A DNA stretch of 64,000 bases from Cupriavidus nantongensis. Its GTDB lineage: Bacteria > Pseudomonadota > Gammaproteobacteria > Burkholderiales > Burkholderiaceae. Below are positions 17,637-25,471 of this stretch, piece after piece (the stretch's first letter is position 1; each line of letters opens with the position of its first letter). The position numbers and the translations under genes are program-made. Under the pieces are notes generated by a model that saw nothing but the letters and a program-made list of their open reading frames with translations, searched no databases and was not told the origin of the DNA. Where the stretch lies: the NCBI RefSeq assembly GCF_001598055.1, contig NZ_CP014844.1:1240001-1304000 (forward strand). Direction: 5' to 3'.

Positions 17637-18398
17637 CTAGGAGGGCTGATCTTCTATCGCTGCGAACGTCGTTTCGAACAGCTTGCCCGCCCGTGCATCC
17701 ACGATCTTGCGCAAATGCGACGCCAGCATGACCATCTCGCGCGCTTCTTCGGCGCCGAGTTGAACATGTCGATGTGAGACCGGATTTTTATAGCTTCCCA
17801 ATGCGCCCGTCATCAAATTCATAAGGGCGACCCTTTCCCCCTTCTCTTGGTCTTGATCAGTCAGCGGCCCGCTCTCCGGGTGGAAGGCCTTGCTTGCCAG
17901 TTGGACGCCAATCTGGTCTGCACCGAAACCGCAGGCCGAACGGATCGCAACTTCTAACGCCTTGAACGCTTCGAAGACCGCGGTATCGAACTTGCCTTGC
18001 AGGAAAAGCGGTCGAACATTTTCCAGCATCGATGGGTGCAGAAATTCGGGCGGCAGTTCGCGTTGGCTGATCATCTGACGGATGCCGCGGTAATTCCCGA
18101 TTTGTTCTGCGCGTCGCGTCGGTACGTACCAGTGTTCTTGTTCGGGGGCGTGACAAATCAGTCCATTGGCCTCCAGCCACGACCAGGCAGTCGAGCAGGC
18201 TATGCCAATGTCGTTGCGCTGCTGGCCGTTGTCGCTATATTCGCGCATCGCGTTTAAGCAGAAGTTGTGCCGATTCCAGTTGCCTCGATTGTCATTTGTC
18301 ACCGGCAGCAACGTCTCGAGCATGTATCCAGCAAGATCGGGAATCTCCAAGGCCAGAAGTGCGTCAGCTTCTGGGATGAGCTGTCTCAGTAAGGGCAT
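17637..18398 (-). CDS. TIGR02391 (Ymh-like) family protein
   Basis: A 253-aa protein. Its C-terminal half matches the Ymh pattern: LHPSMLENVRPLFLQGKFDT, AVFEAFKALEVAIRSACG, then NPVSHRHVQLGAEEAREMVM and ASHLRKIVDARA. The N-terminal 110 residues look like a separate winged-helix-like part. The family is common on mobile elements and plasmids, with unknown biochemistry; a defence or abortive role has been suspected but cannot be claimed here. It lies next to the integrase, a typical cargo position. Confidence 0.72.
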   Translation of the reverse strand: MPLLRQLIPEADALLALEIPDLAGYMLETLLPVTNDNRGNWNRHNFCLNAMREYSDNGQQRNDIGIACSTAWSWLEANGLICHAPEQEHWYVPTRRAEQIGNYRGIRQMISQRELPPEFLHPSMLENVRPLFLQGKFDTAVFEAFKALEVAIRSACGFGADQIGVQLASKAFHPESGPLTDQDQEKGERVALMNLMTGALGSYKNPVSHRHVQLGAEEAREMVMLASHLRKIVDARAGKLFETTFAAIEDQPS

Positions 18399-18506
18399 GT
18401 TGTATTCGCGTAATTGGTCAAGAAGCTATGAGCATAGCTGCGATGCGCTGTCGTCCCTGGTCGGTGACGAAGACCGAGCTAGTGACGACTGTAGGGGAAA
18501 GGACTT

Positions 18507-19778
18507 TTATGCTGATCGCTGAATAGGCACCACATTCGCGCCGCTCTTTTGGTCGATATAGTTTCCCCACCACTGCATAAGCCGATGGCGCTCTTCCAAC
18601 CGCTCGGAGTGGTCGTAGGCGCGGCTGACTTTGTTGCCGATCGCATGGCTTAGCTGCAACTCGATTGCCCGGTGATCAAACCCGCTGCGCTCGTTCAGGA
18701 TGGTGGACGCCAGTCCGCGGAAGCCGTGGCCAGTCTGCTTGCCTTCGAAGCCCAGGCTCTTCAGCGCTTTGTTGATGGTCTCCGCTGAGATGGGCACCTT
18801 CCCGGGGTCTTTGGTGCCGGGGAAGAGCAGGGCATAGCGGCCGGTCAGCTCGCGCAATTCCTTCAGGATGGCAATGGCCTGGGTGCACAGCGGTACTACA
18901 TGGGTGTCGTCCGATGCCTTCTGCTCAAGGCTGCCTTTCATCCTCGCCGCGGGGACGTGCCATTCCTGCGCTTCCCAGTCGATCTCATCCCAGCGGCCCC
19001 AGCGAAATTCATTGGTGCGAAGAAACGTCAGGATCATCAGTTTGATGGCCAGGCGCGTTTCCGGCGCTCCCTTGTAGCCGCTGACTAACTCCAAGAGGTG
19101 AGGGAGTTCGGCTTCCGTGACGCGCGGATAGTTCTTCGTCGGGGGTTTGGGGGCCAGGTGTTCGCGTAGCCCGACGCTCGGGTCGCGGTCGGCCGCGCCG
19201 ATTGCACTCGCGCGCCGGCAAATACCCCCGCAGGCCTCCAGTGCCTTGAGGGCAATGTGGTGCGCCCCTCGTTGCTCGATCTTGCGCAGCACGGCCAGGA
19301 TGAGGGGGCCGCTGATCTCTGAGAACGGCCGTTTCCCGATCTGTGGGTAGATGTCGTTCTTGAGGATGGCTGTCACGCGCTTGTCGTGGCTGGCGCTCCA
19401 GCCTTTGCGCTTGGTGCTGAGCCAGTCCTCGGCGACGGCTTCGAAGGTGTTGAGGGCAGCGACTTTGGCTTTCTCCCGCTCCATGTCGCGGTGCAGGGCC
19501 GGATCGATCCCGCTGGCAAGCAGTTTCTTGGCTTCGGCCCGCTTTTCTCGGGCTTCAGCCAGGCTGACGCCGCGGGAGTTCGGGAGGTAATCGCCGAAGG
19601 ACAGCAGGTTCTCCTGCTTTGTGCCGGGGCGCTTGTACTTCATGCGCCATTTCTTGGCGCCAGAAGGGAGGAGTTCCAGATATAGGCCGCCGCCATCACG
19701 AAGACGGTTGCTGCCCTCCTTGTCGTACTTGGTTTGCCTGCAGTCCGCATCGGTCAGGGGAAGGATTCGCTTCGGCAT
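18507..19778 (-). CDS. int: DUF4102-type tyrosine integrase of element 1
   Basis: A 423-aa site-specific recombinase. The N-terminal DUF4102 arm-binding domain (about 1-90) contains GGGLYLELLPSGAKKWRMKY. The SAM-like core-binding domain follows. The catalytic domain has LRTNEFRWGRW (Arg I), THVVPL (Lys strand), GHGFRGLAST (His-x-x-Arg) and QLSHAIGNKVSRAYDH (His and Tyr nucleophile). It acts at the tRNA-Thr site; its own att copy lies 180 bp upstream of its start at 19959-19972. Confidence 0.95.
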   Translation of the reverse strand: MPKRILPLTDADCRQTKYDKEGSNRLRDGGGLYLELLPSGAKKWRMKYKRPGTKQENLLSFGDYLPNSRGVSLAEAREKRAEAKKLLASGIDPALHRDMEREKAKVAALNTFEAVAEDWLSTKRKGWSASHDKRVTAILKNDIYPQIGKRPFSEISGPLILAVLRKIEQRGAHHIALKALEACGGICRRASAIGAADRDPSVGLREHLAPKPPTKNYPRVTEAELPHLLELVSGYKGAPETRLAIKLMILTFLRTNEFRWGRWDEIDWEAQEWHVPAARMKGSLEQKASDDTHVVPLCTQAIAILKELRELTGRYALLFPGTKDPGKVPISAETINKALKSLGFEGKQTGHGFRGLASTILNERSGFDHRAIELQLSHAIGNKVSRAYDHSERLEERHRLMQWWGNYIDQKSGANVVPIQRSA

Positions 19779-19887
19779 TTCGGGCCATCAGAAGTCCATA
19801 CCCCCAAAAATATACCCCATACCCCCAACCATACCCCGAAAAAGTGTGGTTATCGTTAGGTGACGATGGGCAACCGTGGGCAACAAA

Positions 19888-19918
19888 AAACCCGCAGAGC
19901 TTTACGCTGAGCGGGTTT
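19888..19918 (-). terminator. element-borne terminator beside the middle att copy
   Basis: Stem AAACCCGC/GCGGGTTT with a run of A residues on the left (19885-19890) is a U-tailed terminator for leftward transcripts. The arrangement copies those at 3839-3869 and 56820-56851. Confidence 0.75.
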
Positions 19919-19952
19919 CTGGGCAATGCTGGTCAAACTTTGGAATGCTTTT

Positions 19953-19972
19953 GGTGCCGAAGAGAGGAATCG
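19953..19972. repeat. middle att site (tRNA-Thr 3' end copy)
   Basis: GGTGCCGAAGAGAGGAATCG matches all 20 bases of 56885-56904. It is the junction between element 1 and element 2. Confidence 0.9.
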
Positions 19973-20014
19973 TAAAATCGACGTAAGTCATTATTTCATC
20001 AGGAAATTCTCTCG

Positions 20015-20284
20015 TCACGTGCGGTCGGTGCCCCCAGAAGAGCCCCCACTTTGCCCGCCGGCCTGCGAGACGGAATCGATCAGGGCACGAATGTCCTCGA
20101 CTCGCCACGCGACTGTAGCCGGTCCCAAACGTACCGGCTTGGGGAATTTCCCCGACTTGACACCGTTCAGCCAGGTGGTCCTCGAGACCGGAAAGACTGC
20201 TAGGACTTGGGGAAGCCTGATGAAGCCAAACGATGGGATCTCGCGTGCGCGCTGGCCGGGATTCTTGCTGTGCAGATCCTTCAT
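20015..20284 (-). CDS. AlpA-family regulator of element 2
   Basis: An 89-aa protein: FIRLPQVLAVFPVSRTTWLN, GVKSGKFPKPVRLG and then TVAWRVEDIRALID, the complete AlpA core. It lies 40 bp inside the att site, at the end of the leftward early operon, where an excisionase-type gene would be expected. ATG at 20284 begins MKDLHSKNPG. Confidence 0.85.
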   Translation of the reverse strand: MKDLHSKNPGQRAREIPSFGFIRLPQVLAVFPVSRTTWLNGVKSGKFPKPVRLGPATVAWRVEDIRALIDSVSQAGGQSGGSSGGTDRT

Positions 20285-20297
20285 TCGATTCCCCCGA

Positions 20298-20543
20298 TCA
20301 GCGAGTCTTAGCCGCAGCGTCGCGGAAGAAACCGAGGTAGACACCGCGCGCGTAGCAGACCAGGAACCACGCGCTCACAGCGACGATGCCCCAGGTTTCC
20401 GCGCGGATGGTGACGTATAGCCATAGCGGCTGGCCGATCAGCCCTACCAGAGCACCCCAGCGGTGCTGGGCTGGTCGGCCGGTCAGCAGGTACACGGCTG
20501 ACACGCTGGTCAGGAAAATCAAGATCTGGATAAAGGTCAGCAC
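20298..20543 (-). CDS. small membrane protein
   Basis: An 81-aa protein with two to three hydrophobic segments (about 2-20, 30-48 and 52-70) beginning from a GTG start (MLTFIQILIFLTSVSAVYLL). It sits 9 bp after the 20553-20924 gene's stop, in the early operon. Function unknown; superinfection exclusion is a possibility for small early membrane proteins. Confidence 0.55.
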   Translation of the reverse strand: MLTFIQILIFLTSVSAVYLLTGRPAQHRWGALVGLIGQPLWLYVTIRAETWGIVAVSAWFLVCYARGVYLGFFRDAAAKTR

Positions 20544-20552
20544 GGCGGCACC

Positions 20553-20924
20553 TCAATACGGAATGTCGTCGGAATCAATGCCCTCAAGAATCGGCGCGCG
20601 CGACTGCTCGGGCATGCGCCGCAGGGCATCCTGGAGGGCGTAGAGATAAAGCGGTTCGCGGCGAATGCTGTGCGCGGCCAATACGGAGGCGGCCTCATCG
20701 CACCAGTTGATCGCGTAGATCGAGCCTGGTCCGAAGGTGACGGTGTGGGCCGGGATAACGGCGCGCTCGTCGCCTTTCTGACCCGAGACGCAGTACGTGA
20801 TCTCTGGCACGTCGATGCGAACAAACGTTGTGCCTCCGAAGGTCTGTTCACTGATCTGGCCTGCAATGCGAGCGTGGCCGAACAGTTCGATGATGGCGTA
20901 CTGCTTTTGGGGTTGGTTTTCCAT
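20553..20924 (-). CDS. hypothetical conserved-type phage protein
   Basis: A 123-aa beta-rich N-terminal part (YAIIELFGHARIAGQISEQT, FVRIDVPEI) and a helical, Arg-rich C-terminus. This type of protein recurs in early regions of proteobacterial prophages, but I cannot name a function. ATG at 20924 follows GGAGATCC; the listed upstream start is unlikely. Confidence 0.6.
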   Translation of the reverse strand: MENQPQKQYAIIELFGHARIAGQISEQTFGGTTFVRIDVPEITYCVSGQKGDERAVIPAHTVTFGPGSIYAINWCDEAASVLAAHSIRREPLYLYALQDALRRMPEQSRAPILEGIDSDDIPY

Positions 20925-20950
20925 GTGGATCTCCTTTGGGTGGTGAAAAG

Positions 20951-23638
20951 TTATTTGCCGCGCTGGAAGACCCAGCACTTGACCGTGGAGCCCTTCGTCA
21001 GCTCGATGCCGCGAATGGCGCTGTTGACTGGTTTGATCTCGAGGAATTTGTGCCGGCGGCTGGCTTTGAGCACGCGCTTGAGGTCGCGCAGCAGGGGTAC
21101 CTGCTGCCGGCGGTCGGTGGCGACCTGGATGAAGTGATTGAGGTTGACCGCGATCAGGTTCTCGTCGCGGGAATGGTTCAGCACGGGCTGGTCCTGACCG
21201 TCCAAGTATTCGAAGGCTTCCCAGAACTCGGTGACGATCGGGTGATCGCTGTTGATCGCCTCCTGGCGCTCAAAAGCCATCGTGACGATCTGCTCTTCGA
21301 GGGCTTCGGATTGCTCAACGGATAGGCCCACCAGGTCGCGCAGCGCCTCGCCCAGCGCCAGCAACTGCGCGTGGTTCTTCGCGATCCGTGTCGACTTCAC
21401 CTGGGGCTGGGCCAACAGGAACTGCTCGTGGTGCGCGATACGCGCCTCCACGGTCGCCAGGATGGCCTTCTCTCGCCGGGCGGCCTGCAGGACGAATCCT
21501 GAGACCTGTTCGGTCGGAACGCTCTCCAGCTCGCGCGCAGCGGCGTAGCTTTCGCGCGTATGCGTCGATTTGTCGAAAGTGAGATGGACAATCCGCTGCA
21601 GAATTGGATTTGACGCGTTGACCTCGTTGTTCTGGCTGATGACGATCGCGCCACGAAAGGGGGGCTCGTAGGTCTCGTTGCCACCCGTGGCCACGCCGCG
21701 CGCGCGCACGCTGCGGCCGTTGTAGGCGGTCTTGAGCTCATCCCAATCGAAAGACTTAACGTGTGTCTTGTCCTCGCCGATGCGTTCGCGGTCGGACTCG
21801 ATCAGTACGACCGGCAGGCCGGAAACCTGAGCGAAGTTCCGCGCCCGAGCCGCCAGGGAAGACTTCGATGGGTCGAAACCTTCGTAGTCACTGCGGCCGA
21901 ACAGCTTCCAGAGGAACTCGATCAAGGTCGATTTACCCGAGCCGCCTTCGCCGACCACCTCGAGGAACGGATACGATTTCTGTGTCGCGCGGATCTGCTC
22001 GGCGAACAGCGTCCCGAGCCAGAAGGTCAGCGCGGCCAAGCCCTTGGCGCCAAAGCACAGCCAGAGCAGGTTCACCCAGTCGCGCCGGTAGGCCGATTCG
22101 TCGCGGTTGATCGTCAGGTGGACGGACTGGTTGAGGGATTTAACTGCGAGATTCCCGACATCGAAGTAGTCCTCTTTGTTGATGTTGAAGATCGCGCCGT
22201 CCTTTACCGCGAAGTCGCCGAGGACATAGCAGCCATGGTCGCGGCTGTAGCCGATGAAATCGACCGTCTCCACGCGCTTGATGTTGTAGAGCTGACGCTC
22301 CATCATCCGTTCCAGCATCTGGCTGGTGCCGGAGAACATTGCACCTGGGGCGATGCCGAGCAGACGCTTCTTGAACTCGCTGGCTGCGGTCAGCTGGCCG
22401 CTGGAGAAAGTGTTCTTGACCGGCGACGCATCGTGCGGAAACTCGACGCGGAAGTAGTACCAGCTCTCGTCGGTGAGCTTGTTCTCCTGGAAATAGAGCG
22501 GGCGCGGCACGCAGTTGGCGATCGAACGGATCGTGCTCGCCTTGTCCAGTGCCTGGTCGCGCAGCTCGTCGGCGGTCAGGCTGTGTGTCTCGTCGTTGCG
22601 CTCGATCTCCGCATAGGCGCGGTTGTAACGGTCCAGATCCAGCTTGAACCAGTACAGGTTCTTGCCGAACTCGAAGTCGAATTCCAGCCGCTTGCCGCCG
22701 CTGTGGCGGTAGATGAGCAAGCCCTTCTCGTTGGCGCTCTCCGCGAGCAGCAGGGCACCCTGGTAGCGGTATTCCTTCAAGTCGTCAGGCTTGAAGGCAT
22801 CGCGCTGATGCATGTCGTTCCAGTCGAGCGCGACGTTGCCGCGTACCGGCACCTGCGCCGCCTCGTACTCCCAGCCGGCTTCTTTAGCGCGCGCGGCCCA
22901 TTTTCGCGTGAAACTGCGGCCGGCGTTGTCGGAGTCGAGCGCCCACACCAGTTTGCAGCGCTTGCCGCCGCGCGCGGCGAGCAGGGCGTCCAGCGCCTGC
23001 TCGGGGTAGTTGTTGCTCGACATGGCCGACACGGCGGCGATGTCGTGATGTATCAGCGCGATCGCGTTGAAGATCCCCTCGGTGATCCAGATCTCCTTCA
23101 CTGTCGTCACGTCCAGGGAGGGCGGCTGCCACCACATGCCGGCATAGCCGCTGCCAGGCTTGAAGCGAGCCTTCATCTTGCCGAAGCGCTTCGGCTGATC
23201 GATCAAGCGCTCCCACCACGCGACACCAAAGGGGAAGCGCACCGTTGCGCTTGCAGCGCCCTTGCCACCATCGGCATGGTGGTCGAAGAAGGTCTCTTGG
23301 GAGTACCAGCCGCGGATCCGGTCGAGATCGAAACCGCGCGCGTGCTGCAGATAGGCATCGGCTGCAGCGTTTGGGTTCGACGGCGCGGCGACATAGCGGT
23401 CGCTCCAGCGCTCAAAGAGATCCTTGTATAGATCCTTGACGTGCGCTTCGAAGCCGCAATTGTTGAGCCGGCCGCACCGGATCACCCAGGGATGATCTGC
23501 ATTCGTGTACAGCTCCTTCTTTTGGCAAGAAGGGCAAACGCCTTCACGCAGCCATCGGCTACCGCCTGATGTTTTCTCTTTGAATGAGAACTCGGCGAGC
23601 AGACGCGATGTAACGTCCTGGTGCAGGTCGGGCGTCAT
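20951..23638 (-). CDS. P4 alpha-like primase/helicase (zinc finger, Toprim, SF3-type ATPase)
   Basis: An 895-aa replication protein. A zinc finger at the N-terminus has C35, C38, C55 and C61 (VCPSCQK, RCGRLNNCGF). A Toprim-like domain follows (about 180-290: IWITEGIFNAIAL, LVWALDSDNAGR). The ATPase domain has Walker A GEGGSGKST (about 560-568), Walker B-like LPVVLIESD and the sensor GAIVISQNN. This is the architecture of phage primase-helicases such as P4 alpha. It probably melts and primes the phage origin; the iteron cluster at 54835-55138 is a candidate site. Confidence 0.88.
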   Translation of the reverse strand: MTPDLHQDVTSRLLAEFSFKEKTSGGSRWLREGVCPSCQKKELYTNADHPWVIRCGRLNNCGFEAHVKDLYKDLFERWSDRYVAAPSNPNAAADAYLQHARGFDLDRIRGWYSQETFFDHHADGGKGAASATVRFPFGVAWWERLIDQPKRFGKMKARFKPGSGYAGMWWQPPSLDVTTVKEIWITEGIFNAIALIHHDIAAVSAMSSNNYPEQALDALLAARGGKRCKLVWALDSDNAGRSFTRKWAARAKEAGWEYEAAQVPVRGNVALDWNDMHQRDAFKPDDLKEYRYQGALLLAESANEKGLLIYRHSGGKRLEFDFEFGKNLYWFKLDLDRYNRAYAEIERNDETHSLTADELRDQALDKASTIRSIANCVPRPLYFQENKLTDESWYYFRVEFPHDASPVKNTFSSGQLTAASEFKKRLLGIAPGAMFSGTSQMLERMMERQLYNIKRVETVDFIGYSRDHGCYVLGDFAVKDGAIFNINKEDYFDVGNLAVKSLNQSVHLTINRDESAYRRDWVNLLWLCFGAKGLAALTFWLGTLFAEQIRATQKSYPFLEVVGEGGSGKSTLIEFLWKLFGRSDYEGFDPSKSSLAARARNFAQVSGLPVVLIESDRERIGEDKTHVKSFDWDELKTAYNGRSVRARGVATGGNETYEPPFRGAIVISQNNEVNASNPILQRIVHLTFDKSTHTRESYAAARELESVPTEQVSGFVLQAARREKAILATVEARIAHHEQFLLAQPQVKSTRIAKNHAQLLALGEALRDLVGLSVEQSEALEEQIVTMAFERQEAINSDHPIVTEFWEAFEYLDGQDQPVLNHSRDENLIAVNLNHFIQVATDRRQQVPLLRDLKRVLKASRRHKFLEIKPVNSAIRGIELTKGSTVKCWVFQRGK

Positions 23639-23862
23639 CGTGCCGCTGTACCTGCGAGATTGTGGATAAAGAGAACGAGCATCTCGCCCTCTTCGACGCT
23701 CTTTGAGAGATACGTCTCGCCTGTCAGCAGGGATACATTCTCTTTTGCGGGTATTCCGATGACATCGAAGCGCGCGCGGTCGCCCATTGTGACGACGACG
23801 AGGCGCTCTCGCGTGAATACGGAGTCTTTTGCAGGCATTGTGGTTGAGTCAATCGAAGTCAT
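23635..23862 (-). CDS. hypothetical early protein
   Basis: A 75-aa protein (MTSIDSTTMPAKDSVFTRER...) rich in strands (RARFDVIGIPAKENVSLL). It ends in a 4-bp overlap with the primase start (ATGA), and its start overlaps the end of the preceding gene. Alternative starts at 23913 and 23838 exist. Function unknown. Confidence 0.55.
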   Translation of the reverse strand: MTSIDSTTMPAKDSVFTRERLVVVTMGDRARFDVIGIPAKENVSLLTGETYLSKSVEEGEMLVLFIHNLAGTAAR

Positions 23863-24118
23863 TGGCGGCGAGTCGTTTGAGGTCCGCGCCCGAGCGGCGT
23901 CGAGCGGGGACATTCAGGTTTCTAAAGGTGTGGGCCGGTTCGGCAGCGAACTTTCGTTCCTTGGGTAGCCAACAATGGGCAACCACGGCGAGAGTGGCGA
24001 GCAGTAGTGGCGAGGCCTGGTCGAGCGGGACTGTGATACCCATCTCGCGGTGCACCCGCTCCAGGTCTTCGCGGCTCACGTCGTGGGGATAGGGTCTGCG
24101 GGGCGCGGCGGTTACCAT
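23849..24118 (-). CDS. small early protein 1 of the repeat-linked gene array
   Basis: An 89-aa protein (MVTAAPRRPYPHDVSREDLE...) whose start lies in repeat R1 (24116-24142). A helix with HREMGITVPLDQASPLLLAT fills the middle; the C-terminus is basic. The upstream gene's TGA shares one base with this ATG (UGAUG), so translation is coupled. It is the last of the array, before the primase genes. No family recognised. Confidence 0.6.
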   Translation of the reverse strand: MVTAAPRRPYPHDVSREDLERVHREMGITVPLDQASPLLLATLAVVAHCWLPKERKFAAEPAHTFRNLNVPARRRSGADLKRLAANDFD

Positions 24119-24297
24119 CACCATTGCCCCATCAGACCGCCACGAGCATCCAGGATCTGAGCCAGGCAGTCATCGAACCAGATGCCGTGATCGCGGCAAT
24201 GCAGCGAATACTTGAAGCCATCGATATCGCCATCGGCATCGTTTAGCTCAGGATTCGGACTGCTGTACCTCGCATCGGAAAACCAACTTGTGCACAT
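24118..24297 (-). CDS. small early protein 2, GGLMGQW tail
   Basis: A 59-aa protein beginning MCTSWFSDARYSSPNPELND, acidic with two HCRDH-type metal-capable residues, ending ILDARGGLMGQW. The tail is the translation of repeat R1. In R2 the first ATG of the motif has become CTG, leaving the ATG at 24297 as the only start. This argues that the second ATG is used throughout the array. Confidence 0.6.
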   Translation of the reverse strand: MCTSWFSDARYSSPNPELNDADGDIDGFKYSLHCRDHGIWFDDCLAQILDARGGLMGQW

Positions 24298-24497
24298 CAC
24301 CAGTCCCCCATCAGGCCGCCGAGCCAATCAATGTTGGCCCTCAAGCGAGCGTCGAGCATGGTCTCGGCACAGCTGGCCACGGTCCATGCCTGATAGCTGA
24401 CGTTGCGACGGCTGCGCATCTTCTGCGCGTGCTGGCGTGAGGCCAGATCCTGCAGCAGGCAGCGGCGGTGGTTGGCGTTAGCGCGGGCGGCAGCCAT
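24297..24497 (-). CDS. small early protein 3, GGLMGDW tail
   Basis: A 66-aa basic, helical protein (MAAARANANHRRCLLQDLAS...), ending NIDWLGGLMGDW, the last seven residues coming from repeat R2. Start in R3; UAAUG coupling with the gene before it. No known family. Confidence 0.58.
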   Translation of the reverse strand: MAAARANANHRRCLLQDLASRQHAQKMRSRRNVSYQAWTVASCAETMLDARLRANIDWLGGLMGDW

Positions 24498-24661
24498 TAC
24501 CATTCCCCCATCAAGCCGCCGAGATCATCAAGCGACTTGGCGCACGCAAGCCGACCATCCCATGGATACATGCGCCCGCAAAGTTCATACGCAGTTTGCC
24601 CCGCCTGATGCCACTCCAGCACCTTGGAGAACACCGCGCGCTTAGTCTCGATGGTTTCCAT
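24497..24661 (-). CDS. small early protein 4, GGLMGEW tail
   Basis: A 54-aa protein (METIETKRAVFSKVLEWHQA..., then YELCGRMYPWDG), ending SLDDLGGLMGEW and a TAA stop inside repeat R3. Too short for standard ORF cut-offs but framed by a ribosome site (GGGGGA in R4) and a coupled stop-start. Unknown function. Confidence 0.55.
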   Translation of the reverse strand: METIETKRAVFSKVLEWHQAGQTAYELCGRMYPWDGRLACAKSLDDLGGLMGEW

Positions 24662-24679
24662 CACCATTCCCCCATCACG

Positions 24680-24883
24680 TCAGGCAATCCGAAGTTCTGT
24701 GCCATCGCCACCGACGATGAACAGTTGCACGTCAGCCAGCCTGTAGTCATTGCTGTTGCCGTGCACCACGTACTCCGACTTGCCCTTATGCGGATCGAGC
24801 TGGACAGGAAACATGGCACCTTTCTCGGTTTGCCCGTAATACTTGCTGGTGCGCTTGATCCGCGCATAGATTTGCTGAGCCAT
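24680..24883 (-). CDS. small early protein 5, no repeat-derived tail
   Basis: A 67-aa beta-rich, basic protein (MAQQIYARIKRTSKYYGQTE...) with strands KGAMFPVQLD and DVQLFIVGGDG. It stops 18 bp before the next start, so it has no GGLMG tail. The downstream repeat R4 keeps only its Shine-Dalgarno/start half, which separates the regulatory function of the repeat from its coding part. Confidence 0.6.
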   Translation of the reverse strand: MAQQIYARIKRTSKYYGQTEKGAMFPVQLDPHKGKSEYVVHGNSNDYRLADVQLFIVGGDGTELRIA

Positions 24884-25224
24884 CACCATTCCCCCATCAA
24901 GCCGCCCAGAGCCGCTATCGTGGCCACCAGTGCCTCGTCAACACGAGAGAAATAGTCCGCGTCCCTGGTGCTCAGCCAGCTATCCAAACGGACCCGATCG
25001 TACGACCGCCGGTAGTCCTGGTAGGCAGCCGAGGCCTGCTCGTGCAGCGCGTAGGAAAAATCTCGCACCTTGCGCGAAGCCGCGCCTTTCAACTCATCGG
25101 CCAGCTTCGCTGCTTCCTTGCCGGCCTCGACCAGAGCGTCATACTTCGCGATCGACGAAGACCCCTGGTTATGCAACACCAGCATCTGCGTTTCCTTATC
25201 AACAAAGCTCGTTACGCTTGACAT
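24883..25224 (-). CDS. small early protein 6, GGLMGEW tail
   Basis: A 113-aa protein, the largest of the array, mainly helical and possibly coiled-coil (AKYDALVEAGKEAAKLADEL..., ALHEQASAAYQDYRRSYDRV), ending TIAALGGLMGEW from repeat R5. Start in R6 with GGGGGA upstream. Function unknown. Confidence 0.62.
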   Translation of the reverse strand: MSSVTSFVDKETQMLVLHNQGSSSIAKYDALVEAGKEAAKLADELKGAASRKVRDFSYALHEQASAAYQDYRRSYDRVRLDSWLSTRDADYFSRVDEALVATIAALGGLMGEW

Positions 25225-25388
25225 CACCATTCCCCCATTAGGCCGCCGAGCTGCACCAGGCTGGAGGCCGCAGCTTTACCCGCAGTGGCTGTCTGCATCG
25301 GAGTCGAGAGCTGCGGGTACCTACGGTCCAATGTCAGCGCCTGGAGGGCGTGACCCAGCAGCGCATACCAGTTCATTCGATTCATCAT
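25224..25388 (-). CDS. small early protein 7, first of the array, GGLMGEW tail
   Basis: A 54-aa protein (MMNRMNWYALLGHALQALTL..., tail SSLVQLGGLMGEW from repeat R6). It is the entry gene of the array and lacks a repeat at its own start. A TTG at 25409 would add seven residues. A perfect hairpin (25421-25442) lies just upstream. Confidence 0.55.
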   Translation of the reverse strand: MMNRMNWYALLGHALQALTLDRRYPQLSTPMQTATAGKAAASSLVQLGGLMGEW

Positions 25389-25420
25389 TGACACAAGAAA
25401 AATGGGCAAAAGGAATCCCG

Positions 25421-25442
25421 CTACCGCCCGCAGGGGCGGTAG
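25421..25442 (-). promoter_or_regulatory. perfect hairpin ahead of the small-gene array
   Basis: Arms CTACCGCCC/GGGCGGTAG (9 bp) with a 4-nt loop lie 33 bp upstream of the first array gene. No U-run follows leftward, so a leader structure, RNase site or attenuator is more likely than a terminator. Confidence 0.6.
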
Positions 25443-25471
25443 TGCATTCGGTTTGCAGCGTTAGGGGAGGT

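Larger units (their letters stand above)
3900..19972. mobile_element. integrative element 1: decayed prophage remnant with IS21 insertion
   Basis: The element is bounded by two copies of the tRNA-Thr 3' end and has its integrase at the right end. Inside are AlpA-like regulators, an initiator-like gene, a dnaB-type helicase split by an IS, a GNAT and three genes that look like virion or adjacent genes. No terminase, portal, capsid or tail-sheath gene is present, so it cannot make particles by itself. The split helicase points to decay. It may still be mobilisable through its own integrase. Confidence 0.8.
24116..25250 (-). repeat. six-copy 28-bp start/stop module linking small genes
   Basis: On the minus strand the module reads (C)TCGGCGGCNTGATGGGGGAATGGTGAT. 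Copies: R1 24117-24142, R2 24296-24323, R3 24496-24523, R4 24660-24677 (right half only), R5 24882-24909, R6 25223-25250. Each supplies GGGGGA as Shine-Dalgarno and an ATG for the next gene, while its left part encodes GGLMG(E/D/Q)W-stop of the previous one. Spacings are 161-341 bp, so it is not a CRISPR array. Confidence 0.9.

Noticed and set aside
19779..19952. Truncated extra tRNA gene at the middle att
   Set aside because: Only the acceptor/T-arm bases are present; no D-arm or anticodon arm can be found next to them.
21761..23431. 556-aa plus-strand frame
   Set aside because: Antisense to the primase/helicase, whose zinc finger and Walker motifs are clear.
24116..25250. CRISPR array
   Set aside because: Repeat copies are irregularly spaced (161-341 bp), overlap starts and stops of genes, and no cas gene is near.
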